A stretch of 52,052 bases of DNA, from contig CALHMG010000254.1 in the NCBI GenBank assembly GCA_938034705.1, positions 1-52,052 of the forward strand, in the 5' to 3' direction. Shown in pieces: positions 16,607-24,510 of this stretch. A program made the translations under genes and the position numbers. Position 1 is the first letter of the stretch. The number at the start of each line of letters is the position of its first letter. The notes under the pieces were generated by a model that saw nothing but the letters and a program-made list of their open reading frames with translations, did no database searches and was not told the DNA's origin. The DNA is from an uncultured Gammaproteobacteria bacterium (GTDB lineage Bacteria; Pseudomonadota; Gammaproteobacteria; Arenicellales; CALHMG01).

Positions 16607-17464
16607 CTATTGACCGATATTGCCGATGTTGACGTCGTTCTGAACGCCAAATCCGGCGACGCCATAGGAAGCGTTAACGACGCTACCCGTTGTGACACTG
16701 ACTTTCGCGTCTCCACCAACGGCCGTATTTTTAACTGACCCGATGTTGACGTTGCCTTTGATACCGGCACCAGCGACCGCGTTCACGATCTGACCTGTGG
16801 TCACGTCGATTTTGGCGGCGCCACCAATAGCAGCATTTTTAACTGACCCGATGTTGACGTTGCCCATAACGCCAGCGCCTATTACCGCATTGACCACATT
16901 GCGCGTGTTGACGTTGATCTTGACGTCACCACCAACACGACTGTTCTCGACCGACCCGATATTGGTCGTCGCTTTAACACCTGCGCCAATGCCTGCGTTG
17001 ATGAGATTGCGTGTATTCACGTTGATCGATACATCACCACCGACGCGAGACTTTCGGACACTGCCGGCGTTCAGTCGCGAGTCAACCCCTGCACCAATTC
17101 CGGTTCCAACCACGTTCTGAGTATTGACGTTGATATCAACGCTGCCACCAGCTCGACTCTTTACCACGGACCCAAGATTGACCTCGTTCCGAACACCCGC
17201 CCCGATTGCGGCACCAACAACGTTTCGGCTCTTCAGCGTAATGTTGGCGCTGGATCCGATTTTGCTGTCAGAGATTGATCCGGCGCGCACACGATTAAGC
17301 GTGCCTGCACCGATTGCCGCTCCAACGACGTTGTCAGTCTTCAGCTGAATCGCGGTCGATCCGCCGACGTTGCTGTCGCCGGAAGCCGGTAGCGTGATCA
17401 TCGCCAGAATTGCGGCACCGAGAAGGTGGCTCACGCGTGAGGTGGAGGAAATTTTGGGGTACAT
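16607..17464 (-). CDS. Secreted protein of seven 36-residue Gly/Val/Asn-rich repeats
   Basis: The ATG at 17464 is preferred over the upstream GTG (17515) because it directly begins a good signal peptide. The mature part (residues 31-285) is built only of seven tandem repeats of 36 residues, the last one 39. The approximate consensus is S-x-V-G-G-D-x-x-I-N-V-N-T, then x-N-V-V-G-A-x-I-G-A-G-V, then x-N-x-V-N-I-G-S-V-x-x. Alternating small/hydrophobic and Asn/Gly positions suggest a beta-solenoid or amyloid-like fibre subunit. The repeat differs in length and Gln content from curlin repeats. It is the first gene of the operon with the CsgG-like lipoprotein, and a shorter paralogue is at 23756. 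I infer a surface fibre, anchor or adhesin. Confidence 0.82.
   Translation of the reverse strand: MYPKISSTSRVSHLLGAAILAMITLPASGDSNVGGSTAIQLKTDNVVGAAIGAGTLNRVRAGSISDSKIGSSANITLKSRNVVGAAIGAGVRNEVNLGSVVKSRAGGSVDINVNTQNVVGTGIGAGVDSRLNAGSVRKSRVGGDVSINVNTRNLINAGIGAGVKATTNIGSVENSRVGGDVKINVNTRNVVNAVIGAGVMGNVNIGSVKNAAIGGAAKIDVTTGQIVNAVAGAGIKGNVNIGSVKNTAVGGDAKVSVTTGSVVNASYGVAGFGVQNDVNIGNIGQ
16610..17374 (-). repeat. Seven in-frame 108-bp tandem coding repeats
   Basis: Repeats 1 to 7 begin at residues 31, 67, 103, 139, 175, 211 and 247. Stretches of near-identical DNA recur at 108-base spacing, for example the segments around 16733 and 16841, showing recent duplication of some units. Confidence 0.88.
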
Positions 17465-17535
17465 GGCCTTGAATCCGTTAGTCGTTGTGACGATAGGGAG
17501 TTGTGCCTGCGGCACTCGTCCTGCTTGTCTAGATC

Positions 17536-17561
17536 AACGTGGTTCAAAGCAAATAGTTTCC
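17536..17561 (-). promoter_or_regulatory. Candidate ECF-sigma promoter for the repeat/CsgG-like operon
   Basis: On the minus strand GGAAAC (17556-17561) is followed after 16 bases by CGTT (17536-17539), the pattern of many ECF promoters. It lies about 72 bases before the ATG at 17464. The sigma factor encoded at 12911 is an obvious but untested candidate. Confidence 0.35.
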
Positions 17562-17620
17562 CTGTGACGCTTGCCTGGACATCTCGGGACATTTTCCCGG
17601 ACCGTCCGAGGCCCGTGATA

Positions 17621-20515
17621 TCAGAGTTTTGAGAAAACGAAGTTCTTGAATCCGCCTGGGACATGCAACACCGGCCTTTGTGTCATGTCAGTCAGTGATT
17701 CAACGCGATTGGTGAGATAGGTGTGCAGCTCGGTAATCGTGACGCGACCGTCCTTGAACGTGTCAGCACGGCCTTTGAGTCCCTCGAGCAGCGCATAGGT
17801 GAACACCCCATGTCCGTATCGTTCATCTTCCTGAGCGAGCGTCTCACCGTCGGTTGACGTGATCACAACAATGTCCTGATCGGCTGCATCCTTCACCAGT
17901 CTTGGGTTGAAGGCGTTGCTCGCATGACAGGTATCAACGAGCAGAATACGACGCCCCGCGCTTCGCGCGAGAGCGTCCTGAAACGTTCGCCACCGGATAG
18001 CGGTATCGGTATTGAGTCGTTCGCCATCGACTATCTCCGCTTCGTGCGGCAAAAAGAAATAATCGTCATCCTGCATAACGCCGTGTCCGGCAACAAAAAG
18101 AATGACGGTGTCATCAGGGCCCGCGCTTTGGAAACTTGTCAGCGCCTGTTCGATGTTCGCTTTCGTTGGCGTCATGACACCATCGGTAACCAGAATCGTC
18201 TCAACTTCATCAAACAGGACGTTGTTCTGCCTCTTCAATGCGGTCGTAATTCCACGAGCATCGTTCGACGCAAACCGCAGGTCCTGAGGAAGATTTGCGT
18301 AGTCGTTTACGCCAATTGCGACAACGATGAGTTTTCCTCGGCCTCGAGGTGCGACCTTTGAATTCTTGTCGAGATGGACGGTGATGACCTGTTCGGATTC
18401 ACCGACCCGATTTCTCGCCACAATGCGAATTTTGTTTTCTCCCGCGTCGATCGGTACACGCAGCGATTTCTCGGACATCGCCCGGGTGGTGACCTGACGA
18501 CCGTTGACGTACGCAGACAGGCTCTTCACCGGGTTGTCGCTGTTATCGATCGAAAGCGTTACGTTAAGTTCAGACTCGGTAACCGTTGCCTGATCCTGGG
18601 GCGAGACGACTTCAAAACGCGGCGGCCGAATTCGCTCGTCGCTGAGCTCCTGCACCTTGAAGACCGCCTTTGAAATTCCAAACAATGCCTGCTCGGTGCT
18701 TCTCAGACGCAAGACCTTGTCAATAAAGGCCGGCCTGTAGAGCTGTTGCCCCAGCTGATTGGCGAACACATACTCGGCCGCCTGATCTACACCGCGATTG
18801 ATTTGCCAACCGACATGGCGATCTCCGTGTGGCGACGCCGCATAGTGACCGGTGGTCGTCCAGATAACCCATTCGTTCTGCATGGAATGAAACAGGGTTG
18901 CCAGCAGTTCGCCGTTCGCGACATTCCACAGGCGCACGGTCTGGTCATAGCTGCTCGACGCCAGCATCTGTCCGTCGGGAGAAACCGCGAGCCCGGTAAT
19001 CGTGCCGGTGTGGCCGTGGAATTCCCCAAGGGCATTACCGGCCGTGTCATAGGCACTCAACCAGCCGTTTGCGCCTCCGGAAATTATCATTTTCCCGTCC
19101 GGCGTCAGCGTATATGCCGTGTGTGCATAGCCGTTGTTTGCCGTGCGTCGAATCTTCGCAACGCGCTTTCCTCGATTCTCGACTTCCAGAATCGATCGAT
19201 AGTTATATTTGCCGGACTTTTCGGTCTTGAGTCTGAGATCACCCAGCGCAGTCTGGGCTCGAACAAAATCGGAACCGTCGACGACGCTACCCGGCCGGCC
19301 CAGACTTCGCGTCGAATCAGGCAATCTGATTTCGTGCTCCAGAGGCCCTCGATCGTTGCGATCCTGAACATCTTTGGTCTTCCCCCAGGCCAGACGCGTC
19401 CCGTCAAAGGAAAACCCCACCGCCCAGGTAGTGCTGCCCTGACCCACAAGTTGATGCAGCCGCGTACCGTCATCGATTGACCAGACGTCGATCTGTTTGT
19501 GATCTCCGCCACCGGTAGCGACCCAGCGTCCGTCAGGACTCGTCGCTGTCGCGAGCACGACAGCATTATGGCCTTGATACGTAATCAGCTTTTCGCCGCT
19601 TTGGACGTCGTAGACAAAACTGTCCAGACTGTCGCCGAGTCCGCTGGCGCTGACGATGCGCTTTCCGTCCACGCTGAAGCTCAGAGCCGTAACCTGGGAG
19701 TCCTGTGTGGCGAGAGTTCCGCGCGCTTTACCGGTTTTCGCATCCCACAGTCTGATTGTTCGATCTTTGGCCCCGGATGCGATGTAGTCACCCGCTGGCG
19801 AAATGCTGAGCGCTCGCACAGCGTCATCATGGCCTTTCATTTTGCGGATCCGCTTGCCGGACTGGAGGTTCCATAACATCAGCGTCCGATCGTCACTGCC
19901 GGTGACAACACGCTCGCCGTCGCTGGTAAAACCAACCGCGTAGATTTCTGACTTGTGACCCTTCAGATAGTGCAGCGGCTTGCGTCCGGCAACATCCCAG
20001 ACAATCGCAACGGTGTTGCTGTTTGTCCGCTTGCCACCGCCGGATACCAGAAAGCGACTGTCGCGCGAAAACGCCAGTCCGAGAACGCTGCTTTTGTGAC
20101 CTACGAGACGACCGATCATCGTTCCCGTTTCGATATCGTACAGACGCAGGAACCCGGCAACATCGCCGTCGAGAACGGTCTGATCTTCCGCCCCCGCGTT
20201 ATGGGGGAAATAAACGCCAACGGCCAGGGTACGACCGTCCGGTGAGAGCGCCATGGACTGGATCTTTCCCGCGACGCCAGGACCCACAAGACCGCGAATA
20301 ATGCGTTCGGTCGAGCCGGTTCGCAGATTCCAGATGCGTACGACCTTGTCATCGCCTGCTGAAATCAGCCGGCTGCCGTCCGGTGTAAACGTGACGTCCC
20401 AGATTCGTGAAACATGTCCGCCCGTGTCGAGCTGCATCACAGGCGTGGCCGCAGCTTGCACGACACTACTCGCTAGTAACACGAGTGCTGCAAAAATTGA
20501 AATTCGGAATTTCAC
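17621..20515 (-). CDS. Exported WD40-repeat protein with C-terminal caspase-like (C14) protease domain
   Basis: The GTG at 20515 is chosen because it opens a clear signal peptide ending near VVQAAA; the frame runs on to 20620. The mature protein begins with WD40 repeats (about residues 25-590; recurring GHxxxVxxxxxSPDG and RLWD motifs, e.g. TIRLWDAKTGKARG). An Ig-like segment follows at about 635-715, then a caspase-like domain at about 725-964. The catalytic pair is visible: His of VAGHG (about 811) and Cys of LLVDTCHAS (about 863). Bacterial caspase-WD40 proteins are known but a Sec-exported one is less usual; it would act in the periplasm or at the surface. It lies just downstream of the lipoprotein at 20639 and upstream of the repeat operon. 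Confidence 0.87.
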   Translation of the reverse strand: MKFRISIFAALVLLASSVVQAAATPVMQLDTGGHVSRIWDVTFTPDGSRLISAGDDKVVRIWNLRTGSTERIIRGLVGPGVAGKIQSMALSPDGRTLAVGVYFPHNAGAEDQTVLDGDVAGFLRLYDIETGTMIGRLVGHKSSVLGLAFSRDSRFLVSGGGKRTNSNTVAIVWDVAGRKPLHYLKGHKSEIYAVGFTSDGERVVTGSDDRTLMLWNLQSGKRIRKMKGHDDAVRALSISPAGDYIASGAKDRTIRLWDAKTGKARGTLATQDSQVTALSFSVDGKRIVSASGLGDSLDSFVYDVQSGEKLITYQGHNAVVLATATSPDGRWVATGGGDHKQIDVWSIDDGTRLHQLVGQGSTTWAVGFSFDGTRLAWGKTKDVQDRNDRGPLEHEIRLPDSTRSLGRPGSVVDGSDFVRAQTALGDLRLKTEKSGKYNYRSILEVENRGKRVAKIRRTANNGYAHTAYTLTPDGKMIISGGANGWLSAYDTAGNALGEFHGHTGTITGLAVSPDGQMLASSSYDQTVRLWNVANGELLATLFHSMQNEWVIWTTTGHYAASPHGDRHVGWQINRGVDQAAEYVFANQLGQQLYRPAFIDKVLRLRSTEQALFGISKAVFKVQELSDERIRPPRFEVVSPQDQATVTESELNVTLSIDNSDNPVKSLSAYVNGRQVTTRAMSEKSLRVPIDAGENKIRIVARNRVGESEQVITVHLDKNSKVAPRGRGKLIVVAIGVNDYANLPQDLRFASNDARGITTALKRQNNVLFDEVETILVTDGVMTPTKANIEQALTSFQSAGPDDTVILFVAGHGVMQDDDYFFLPHEAEIVDGERLNTDTAIRWRTFQDALARSAGRRILLVDTCHASNAFNPRLVKDAADQDIVVITSTDGETLAQEDERYGHGVFTYALLEGLKGRADTFKDGRVTITELHTYLTNRVESLTDMTQRPVLHVPGGFKNFVFSKL

Positions 20516-20638
20516 GAAGAGCTGTTCCAGGATAGAAAAGTAAGATTGAAGTCGGACCTGCACCGCACGATAAAAGTCTAGACAAGGGCGGTGGCGAGCC
20601 CTGCCGGCTGGGACTAACACCCAGAGCGGACGCGTGCC

Positions 20639-21001
20639 CTAAAGCCCCCCGGACTCCGCGTCGACATCGCCATCGTGCACGGCCGATTGAGAATCAATCT
20701 CGTGGTCCCGAGTGACGACTTTGGTAACCGGTGGTGCATCACTCGCCACGATTTCAGCTATTTCCTCGAGCTCGTCGCCCTCGAAATCGTCGGGATCTCC
20801 AACACTGGTTTGCCATGCCGGTACGTTTGATGGTGTAACCGATCGAGTGGCTGTGTCCGGCACTCGCACGAGTTGCACGCCAAGAGAAACACGGTTGGAC
20901 GCTGACTGTTGAGAAGACGGCGTAGCCGCACACCCGGTCAACGCGAGGCCAAGAACAAGAATCGCGGTGACTGAGCCCGCAGGTCGAAAACTGAAGATCA
21001 T
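20639..21001 (-). CDS. Small lipoprotein, 120 aa
   Basis: The lipobox LALTGC gives a lipidated Cys near residue 24. The mature part is about 95 residues, Ser/Thr-rich then strongly acidic (DPDDFEGDELEEIAEI), and appears largely unstructured. No family recognised. It ends 123 bases before the caspase-WD40 start codon and may be co-transcribed with it. Tandem hairpins lie upstream at 21118-21169. Confidence 0.68.
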   Translation of the reverse strand: MIFSFRPAGSVTAILVLGLALTGCAATPSSQQSASNRVSLGVQLVRVPDTATRSVTPSNVPAWQTSVGDPDDFEGDELEEIAEIVASDAPPVTKVVTRDHEIDSQSAVHDGDVDAESGGL

Positions 21002-21117
21002 CGAATATCCCCCCCAAAAGGATAATCATTGCCGACTGTCACTCCCGACAGAACGGCCGTTCAATCGACACGACGCAAGATACGTCGCACCGACAGTGTC
21101 GATTTTCTCCATCCACC

Positions 21118-21169
21118 AAGGTGTCTTCACCTTGTGTCCCGTAGAAACGGGTACGCCGGGTTATCCCGG
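21118..21169. other. Three tandem tetraloop hairpins
   Basis: Perfect short hairpins, each with a four-base loop, follow one another: 21118-21133 (AAGGTG arms), 21138-21151 (CCCGT arms), 21156-21169 (CCGGG arms). They fill the gap between two minus-strand lipoprotein genes and may act as 3' end protection, a weak terminator or a leader element. No U tract is evident. Confidence 0.45.
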
Positions 21170-21206
21170 TCTGTTTGCCGCAGTATGTTCTGCGATCAAT
21201 TCTGAC

Positions 21207-21641
21207 TTAGTTGACTGTCTTCACTACAACACAATGACACTCGCCATCCGGTGTCGTACAAATCTCGGCACTCGGACAAAACCCACACTGAAGCGAATCA
21301 TCGATCCCCGTTGCAACAAGACCCGAGGACAGAAAACGTGTCGAATTCAGATAGTTGAGATCACACTCGCCAGCACTGGAAAAGTCGTTCTGCGTGTTCG
21401 TCGCAGTGGTATCCGACGGGGCGGAAACCCCAATCTTGTCTGGAGCATGTGAGGCCGTATCGGCGCCCGCGGTCACCGGCACTGATCCGGTAACTACACG
21501 AGAACCCGGTGATGCGGGTTCATCTGCACTACCGCCGCCACAGGCCGAGATAAATAGCGCAGCCAAAAAGCCGACAAGCACAACACGAATACGACGACCA
21601 TGCTGATTCTGCATCGCTGTTCTTATCAGTCGATTGTTCAT
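21207..21641 (-). CDS. Lipoprotein with Cys-rich C-terminus, 144 aa
   Basis: The lipobox FISACGGG marks a lipoprotein. The start at 21641 has a GGGAG ribosome site. A Ser/Thr/Pro-rich linker follows, then a C-terminal Cys-rich motif (CGFCPSAEICTT, GECHC) that could form disulfides or bind metal. The region directly after the lipid Cys (GGGSADEPASPG) resembles that of the lipoprotein at 21902, suggesting duplication of the anchor part. Function unknown. Confidence 0.66.
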   Translation of the reverse strand: MNNRLIRTAMQNQHGRRIRVVLVGFLAALFISACGGGSADEPASPGSRVVTGSVPVTAGADTASHAPDKIGVSAPSDTTATNTQNDFSSAGECDLNYLNSTRFLSSGLVATGIDDSLQCGFCPSAEICTTPDGECHCVVVKTVN

Positions 21642-21805
21642 CGCAAGTCTCCCGTGGTCTCGTTGTGTTGCTTACGGGTCCAAACAATCGACCCGGCTGA
21701 AGCGGCTTTCACGCATCATCCACATTGGGACATCTGAATAACAGCACTTGCTCACATAACTCGAAAAAAAGTGAAGGCGACCCGATTTGAGCAGGTGATC
21801 TGCCC

Positions 21806-21840
21806 AAAAAAAAAATGGCCGACCCCGAGGGTCGACCATT
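21806..21840 (-). terminator. Strong intrinsic terminator after the lipoprotein gene
   Basis: Arms 21814-21825 and 21829-21840 form a 12-base stem (one G-U) with a CGA loop. The minus strand then reads ten T residues (complement of 21806-21815). It serves the 22716-21902 transcription unit. Confidence 0.88.
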
Positions 21841-21843
21841 CAC

Positions 21844-21869
21844 GCTACTGAACCGAACGCTTCAGTAGC
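21844..21869 (-). other. Second hairpin next to the terminator
   Basis: Perfect 9-base arms (21844-21852 and 21861-21869) with an 8-base loop lie between the stop of the lipoprotein gene and the terminator. It is probably part of the 3' end structure. Confidence 0.5.
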
Positions 21870-21901
21870 TCATAACGTTTGCGTTGTGCGAAGGCCTCAG
21901 G

Positions 21902-22234
21902 CTACTGCTCTCCGTCAGTGTCGCCTGCGCCACAGACATCACCGCCTCGTCCGCCACCGTCCGCCGAACAGGTCTCAGGGCCGCTGGATTCGTTTGATGA
22001 CTCGCTGGCCGTGTCGCCACCGGTTTCGCCGGATTTCGACGTCGACTGCGCTATGCCACGCGTTCCCGTGTTGCTCGCAACTACCGCTGAATTGTCCGTG
22101 CCATTGCCGGCATTCTGACTTATGGATCCGCTGGGCGTAGTCGGTTCACTGGCGCTACCGCCACCACAACCGGTCAGCACAAGAGCGCTGATAACGGCCA
22201 ACGTGAGACCGATTTTCCTGAATTGAGCTTTCAT
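21902..22234 (-). CDS. Small low-complexity lipoprotein, 110 aa
   Basis: The lipobox LVLTGCGGG is preceded by a GAGGGGGA ribosome site. The mature 87 residues are Ser/Thr/Gly/Asn-rich and almost certainly disordered, with two Cys near the end (PETCSADGGG, DVCGAGD). The lipid-proximal segment CGGGSASEPTTP resembles the one in the 21207 lipoprotein. Twenty-three bases separate it from the upstream secreted-protein gene, and a strong terminator follows it. Confidence 0.63.
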   Translation of the reverse strand: MKAQFRKIGLTLAVISALVLTGCGGGSASEPTTPSGSISQNAGNGTDNSAVVASNTGTRGIAQSTSKSGETGGDTASESSNESSGPETCSADGGGRGGDVCGAGDTDGEQ

Positions 22235-22257
22235 GGTGTTTCCCCCTCTGTATTACT

Positions 22258-22716
22258 TCAACAAAGAACATTAAACGTGAGTGATGAGACATTCCTGTCG
22301 TTGACAACGATCTGCACTTTCCACTCACCGATGAACGCAGACATCCCGGCTGCAGGGTCTACAAACTGCATAAGACTTGCGCCCGCTGGGCGATTCAGCT
22401 GCAGTCCTGACCAGGACCAGTAGCCACCGTCACCGCGCTGAAATTCCCGGCGAGCCGTAACACGATCCTTCCCCGCAGGATCAGTCCAGATCGCTTTCAA
22501 TTCACCACTCGCCGCGTCTGTCGAAGCGGATTCCACGAACAGGTAAATCACATCCGAGCAGTCAAATTTTCGATCTTTTCGAGCCGGCTCAATTTCGCCA
22601 TTTGACTGGGTTGTGAGGTAAACGTTGTAGCTCGGCGTTGCGGCGACACTCGCCGCGAAAGGCGTAACGAGGGTCCCAATCACAAATAGACCAAGCATGG
22701 TTTGCGGGATTTTCAT
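22258..22716 (-). CDS. Secreted protein of unknown function, 152 aa
   Basis: Signal peptide with cleavage near ASVAATPSY. The mature domain is beta-rich, with two cysteines (about residue 53 and the C-terminal residue) that could pair. I see no known motif. It is co-oriented with and 23 bases upstream of the small lipoprotein gene, so the two probably share a transcript ending at 21806-21840. Possibly a periplasmic accessory protein of the surrounding secretion-like cluster. Confidence 0.66.
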   Translation of the reverse strand: MKIPQTMLGLFVIGTLVTPFAASVAATPSYNVYLTTQSNGEIEPARKDRKFDCSDVIYLFVESASTDAASGELKAIWTDPAGKDRVTARREFQRGDGGYWSWSGLQLNRPAGASLMQFVDPAAGMSAFIGEWKVQIVVNDRNVSSLTFNVLC

Positions 22717-22786
22717 GTGGGATCTGCGCTGATGAAGGGAAGATGATCTACAAGCTTAGATTCGAACGTCGCACTTCATAGGGGAA

Positions 22787-23626
22787 CTACTCCCCAACCT
22801 CCACGTCCGCATTTCCCAATATTTGCAATGTCGGCTCATGCAATACGGACGCCAGATCCACGGATGAATTCCCCTGCGCCGAAACCACGGCATCGGTCGC
22901 TTTTGCTCGGATGACGACTTCGGAATTCCCACCTGCATTGATTCCTACCGTTTTCGCGTCACCCGATGCGATGACAACCTCTGCGTTGCCGGCCGTCGTT
23001 ACCGATGTCGATCCGCGGACCCGGGCTATTTCCACCTCACCGTTACCGGCAACGGAAATATCAACTGACGTCACGGCGCCAATGACCGCATCGCCAGTCG
23101 TTGAGAGCTCCAGCGGGGCGTTTATATCGCCAACTCGCGCCTGAAAGCGGTGATCAAAAATTGCAAGCGGTATGCCTTGCGGGAGCTGCACTTTGAGTTG
23201 TGGTGACTCCAGGGGCGATGCCGCGTTGATGCTTATGACCGAACTGCCCGAGGCAACTCGAACGCCGTTGACAACTACGACAGAGCTGTTTCCGGAAGAT
23301 ACCGAAACACCGGACACCGGCACCGCGGATACGCCGACAATAGAAACTTCGCCTGAGTCAGACGCGATAACTGATATCGGCGCGTTACCCCGCGTGTCGC
23401 CCGCGACGGAGATCTGGACCTGGCTACCGACCGAGGTCTCGACCTCAATGTTCCCGTTGAACCCTGAAATCCGCAAAGACGACGCCGAGACGGACCACTG
23501 GCCGTTCGATGCGTCAGGTTGCAGAACTCGATCTGACCCGTAGGCCATTTCCCATGCACCCAGGCCGATCGTAACGATCAGTGTGGTCATAAAAAGGAGC
23601 TCTTTGATTGCGGATATGGGATGCAT
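22787..23626 (-). CDS. Exported beta-helix protein resembling DUF2807 (GIN) domains, 279 aa
   Basis: An N-terminal hydrophobic segment (about residues 10-28) precedes a Val/Ser/Gly-rich domain. SLRISGFNGNIEVE and the succession of AGNGEVEIARV, TAGNAEVVIASG, AGGNSEVVIRA, AQGNSSVDLAS motifs form a regular series of about 20 residues, typical of right-handed beta-helices such as the adhesin head GIN/DUF2807 family. It is a probable periplasmic or surface protein. A perfect hairpin lies in the gap before the upstream repeat-protein gene. Confidence 0.7.
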   Translation of the reverse strand: MHPISAIKELLFMTTLIVTIGLGAWEMAYGSDRVLQPDASNGQWSVSASSLRISGFNGNIEVETSVGSQVQISVAGDTRGNAPISVIASDSGEVSIVGVSAVPVSGVSVSSGNSSVVVVNGVRVASGSSVISINAASPLESPQLKVQLPQGIPLAIFDHRFQARVGDINAPLELSTTGDAVIGAVTSVDISVAGNGEVEIARVRGSTSVTTAGNAEVVIASGDAKTVGINAGGNSEVVIRAKATDAVVSAQGNSSVDLASVLHEPTLQILGNADVEVGE

Positions 23627-23681
23627 TGGTGTGGTCTCCAGAAACAGTCGAAGCGGTAAAAGCGTTTAGCCGGTACGCCTT

Positions 23682-23709
23682 AAGGGACTGAGCGCAAACT
23701 CAGTCCCTT
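23682..23709. terminator. Perfect 11-base hairpin between two secreted-protein genes
   Basis: Arms 23682-23692 and 23699-23709 (AAGGGACTGAG) with a 6-base loop lie 47 bases after the repeat-protein stop. The T run is on the plus side only, so termination of the minus-strand gene would be weak; it may trim expression of the downstream gene. Confidence 0.5.
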
Positions 23710-23755
23710 TTGGCGATCACGGGCTCGGTTAACGAGTCGTGATTCGAATTGGCCT

Positions 23756-24256
23756 TTACTGGATTACGCCAAGCTCAACCTTGTTGTCGTTCTTGGCACC
23801 AATAGCCGCACCAACAACGTTGTCAGCCTGAACGTCAATCTTGAGATCGCCACCAACTTCGCTGTCCTTGACCGTTCCGATCATGACTGCATTGTTGTTA
23901 GACTTGCCGATTGCGGCGCCCACAACCTGCTTCACGTTTACGTTTACTTCAGCGTCGCCACCGATCTTGCTGTCCTCGATCGAACCGAGGCTCACGGTGT
24001 TCTTGTTGTCTTTGCCGATTGCTGCACCCACAACGTTGTTCGCGTTAACGTTGATGCTGAGATCGCCACCAACCGTAGAGCCTTTGACTCCACCGACGGT
24101 TACTCGATTTGAGTTACCTTTGCCGATCGCGGCGCCTACAACGTTCTTGGTGTTGACCTGGATAGCAGCGTCGCCACCAATGTTTGAGCCGTCGGCCATG
24201 GCACTGGCCGATGCAGCCAGAAAGAGAATTCCTGCGAGTGTGGTAAGAGTTTTCAT
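23756..24256 (-). CDS. Secreted protein of four 36-residue repeats, paralogue of the 16607 protein
   Basis: The 166-residue protein starts with a clean signal peptide (cleavage near ASAMA-DG) and then four tandem repeats at residues 24-59, 60-95, 96-131 and 132-166. Each contains VGGDxxINVN and VVGAAIGK motifs, the same pattern as the seven-repeat protein in the CsgG-like operon, but with Lys/Asn (GKGNSN, GKDNKN) where that one has GAG. A GGGAAG ribosome site lies 7 bases before the ATG. It is probably a minor or nucleating subunit, or an independently regulated partner of the same fibre or anchor; this is inference from the shared repeat. Confidence 0.82.
   Translation of the reverse strand: MKTLTTLAGILFLAASASAMADGSNIGGDAAIQVNTKNVVGAAIGKGNSNRVTVGGVKGSTVGGDLSINVNANNVVGAAIGKDNKNTVSLGSIEDSKIGGDAEVNVNVKQVVGAAIGKSNNNAVMIGTVKDSEVGGDLKIDVQADNVVGAAIGAKNDNKVELGVIQ
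23759..24187 (-). repeat. Four in-frame 108-bp tandem coding repeats
   Basis: The four units each encode 36 residues (the last 35) with the shared core VVGAAIG. Their spacing is exactly 108 bases. Confidence 0.85.
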
Positions 24257-24429
24257 GTTTTGCTTCCCGTAAAAATAGTGGTTTGATTCAAATAACTGGC
24301 GGGAGCCGTGTCAGCCGTCATGCACTGTTGGAACATCTGTCCGTCCAACCCGTGTAAAACGACCGGGGCTTTCCTGCTGTTGTCTGAATTAACGCGGGCG
24401 TCTACGAAAAGTTTGCTGTGGAAATTAGC

Positions 24430-24499
24430 GGTGGGTTCAGGCCACCAGTGCGGGAAATACCGGGTGAATTTCCCGCGAATTGCAGCGGGCGCTGCAATT
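24430..24499. terminator. Cluster of hairpins downstream of the metzincin-like gene
   Basis: Three adjacent inverted repeats lie here: GGTGG/CCACC at about 24430-24446, 24451-24458 with 24468-24475 (CGGGAAAT), and 24478-24487 with 24490-24499 (AATTGCAGCG, nearly no loop). They begin 12 bases after the stop at 24511. No long U tract is seen. Confidence 0.45.
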
Positions 24500-24510
24500 T
24501 CTGGAAAGAT

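Noticed and set aside
16610-17374. Regularly spaced repeats that might suggest a CRISPR array
   Set aside because: The 108-base period is exact and in frame with a signal-peptide-bearing protein; there are no unique spacers or palindromic direct repeats.
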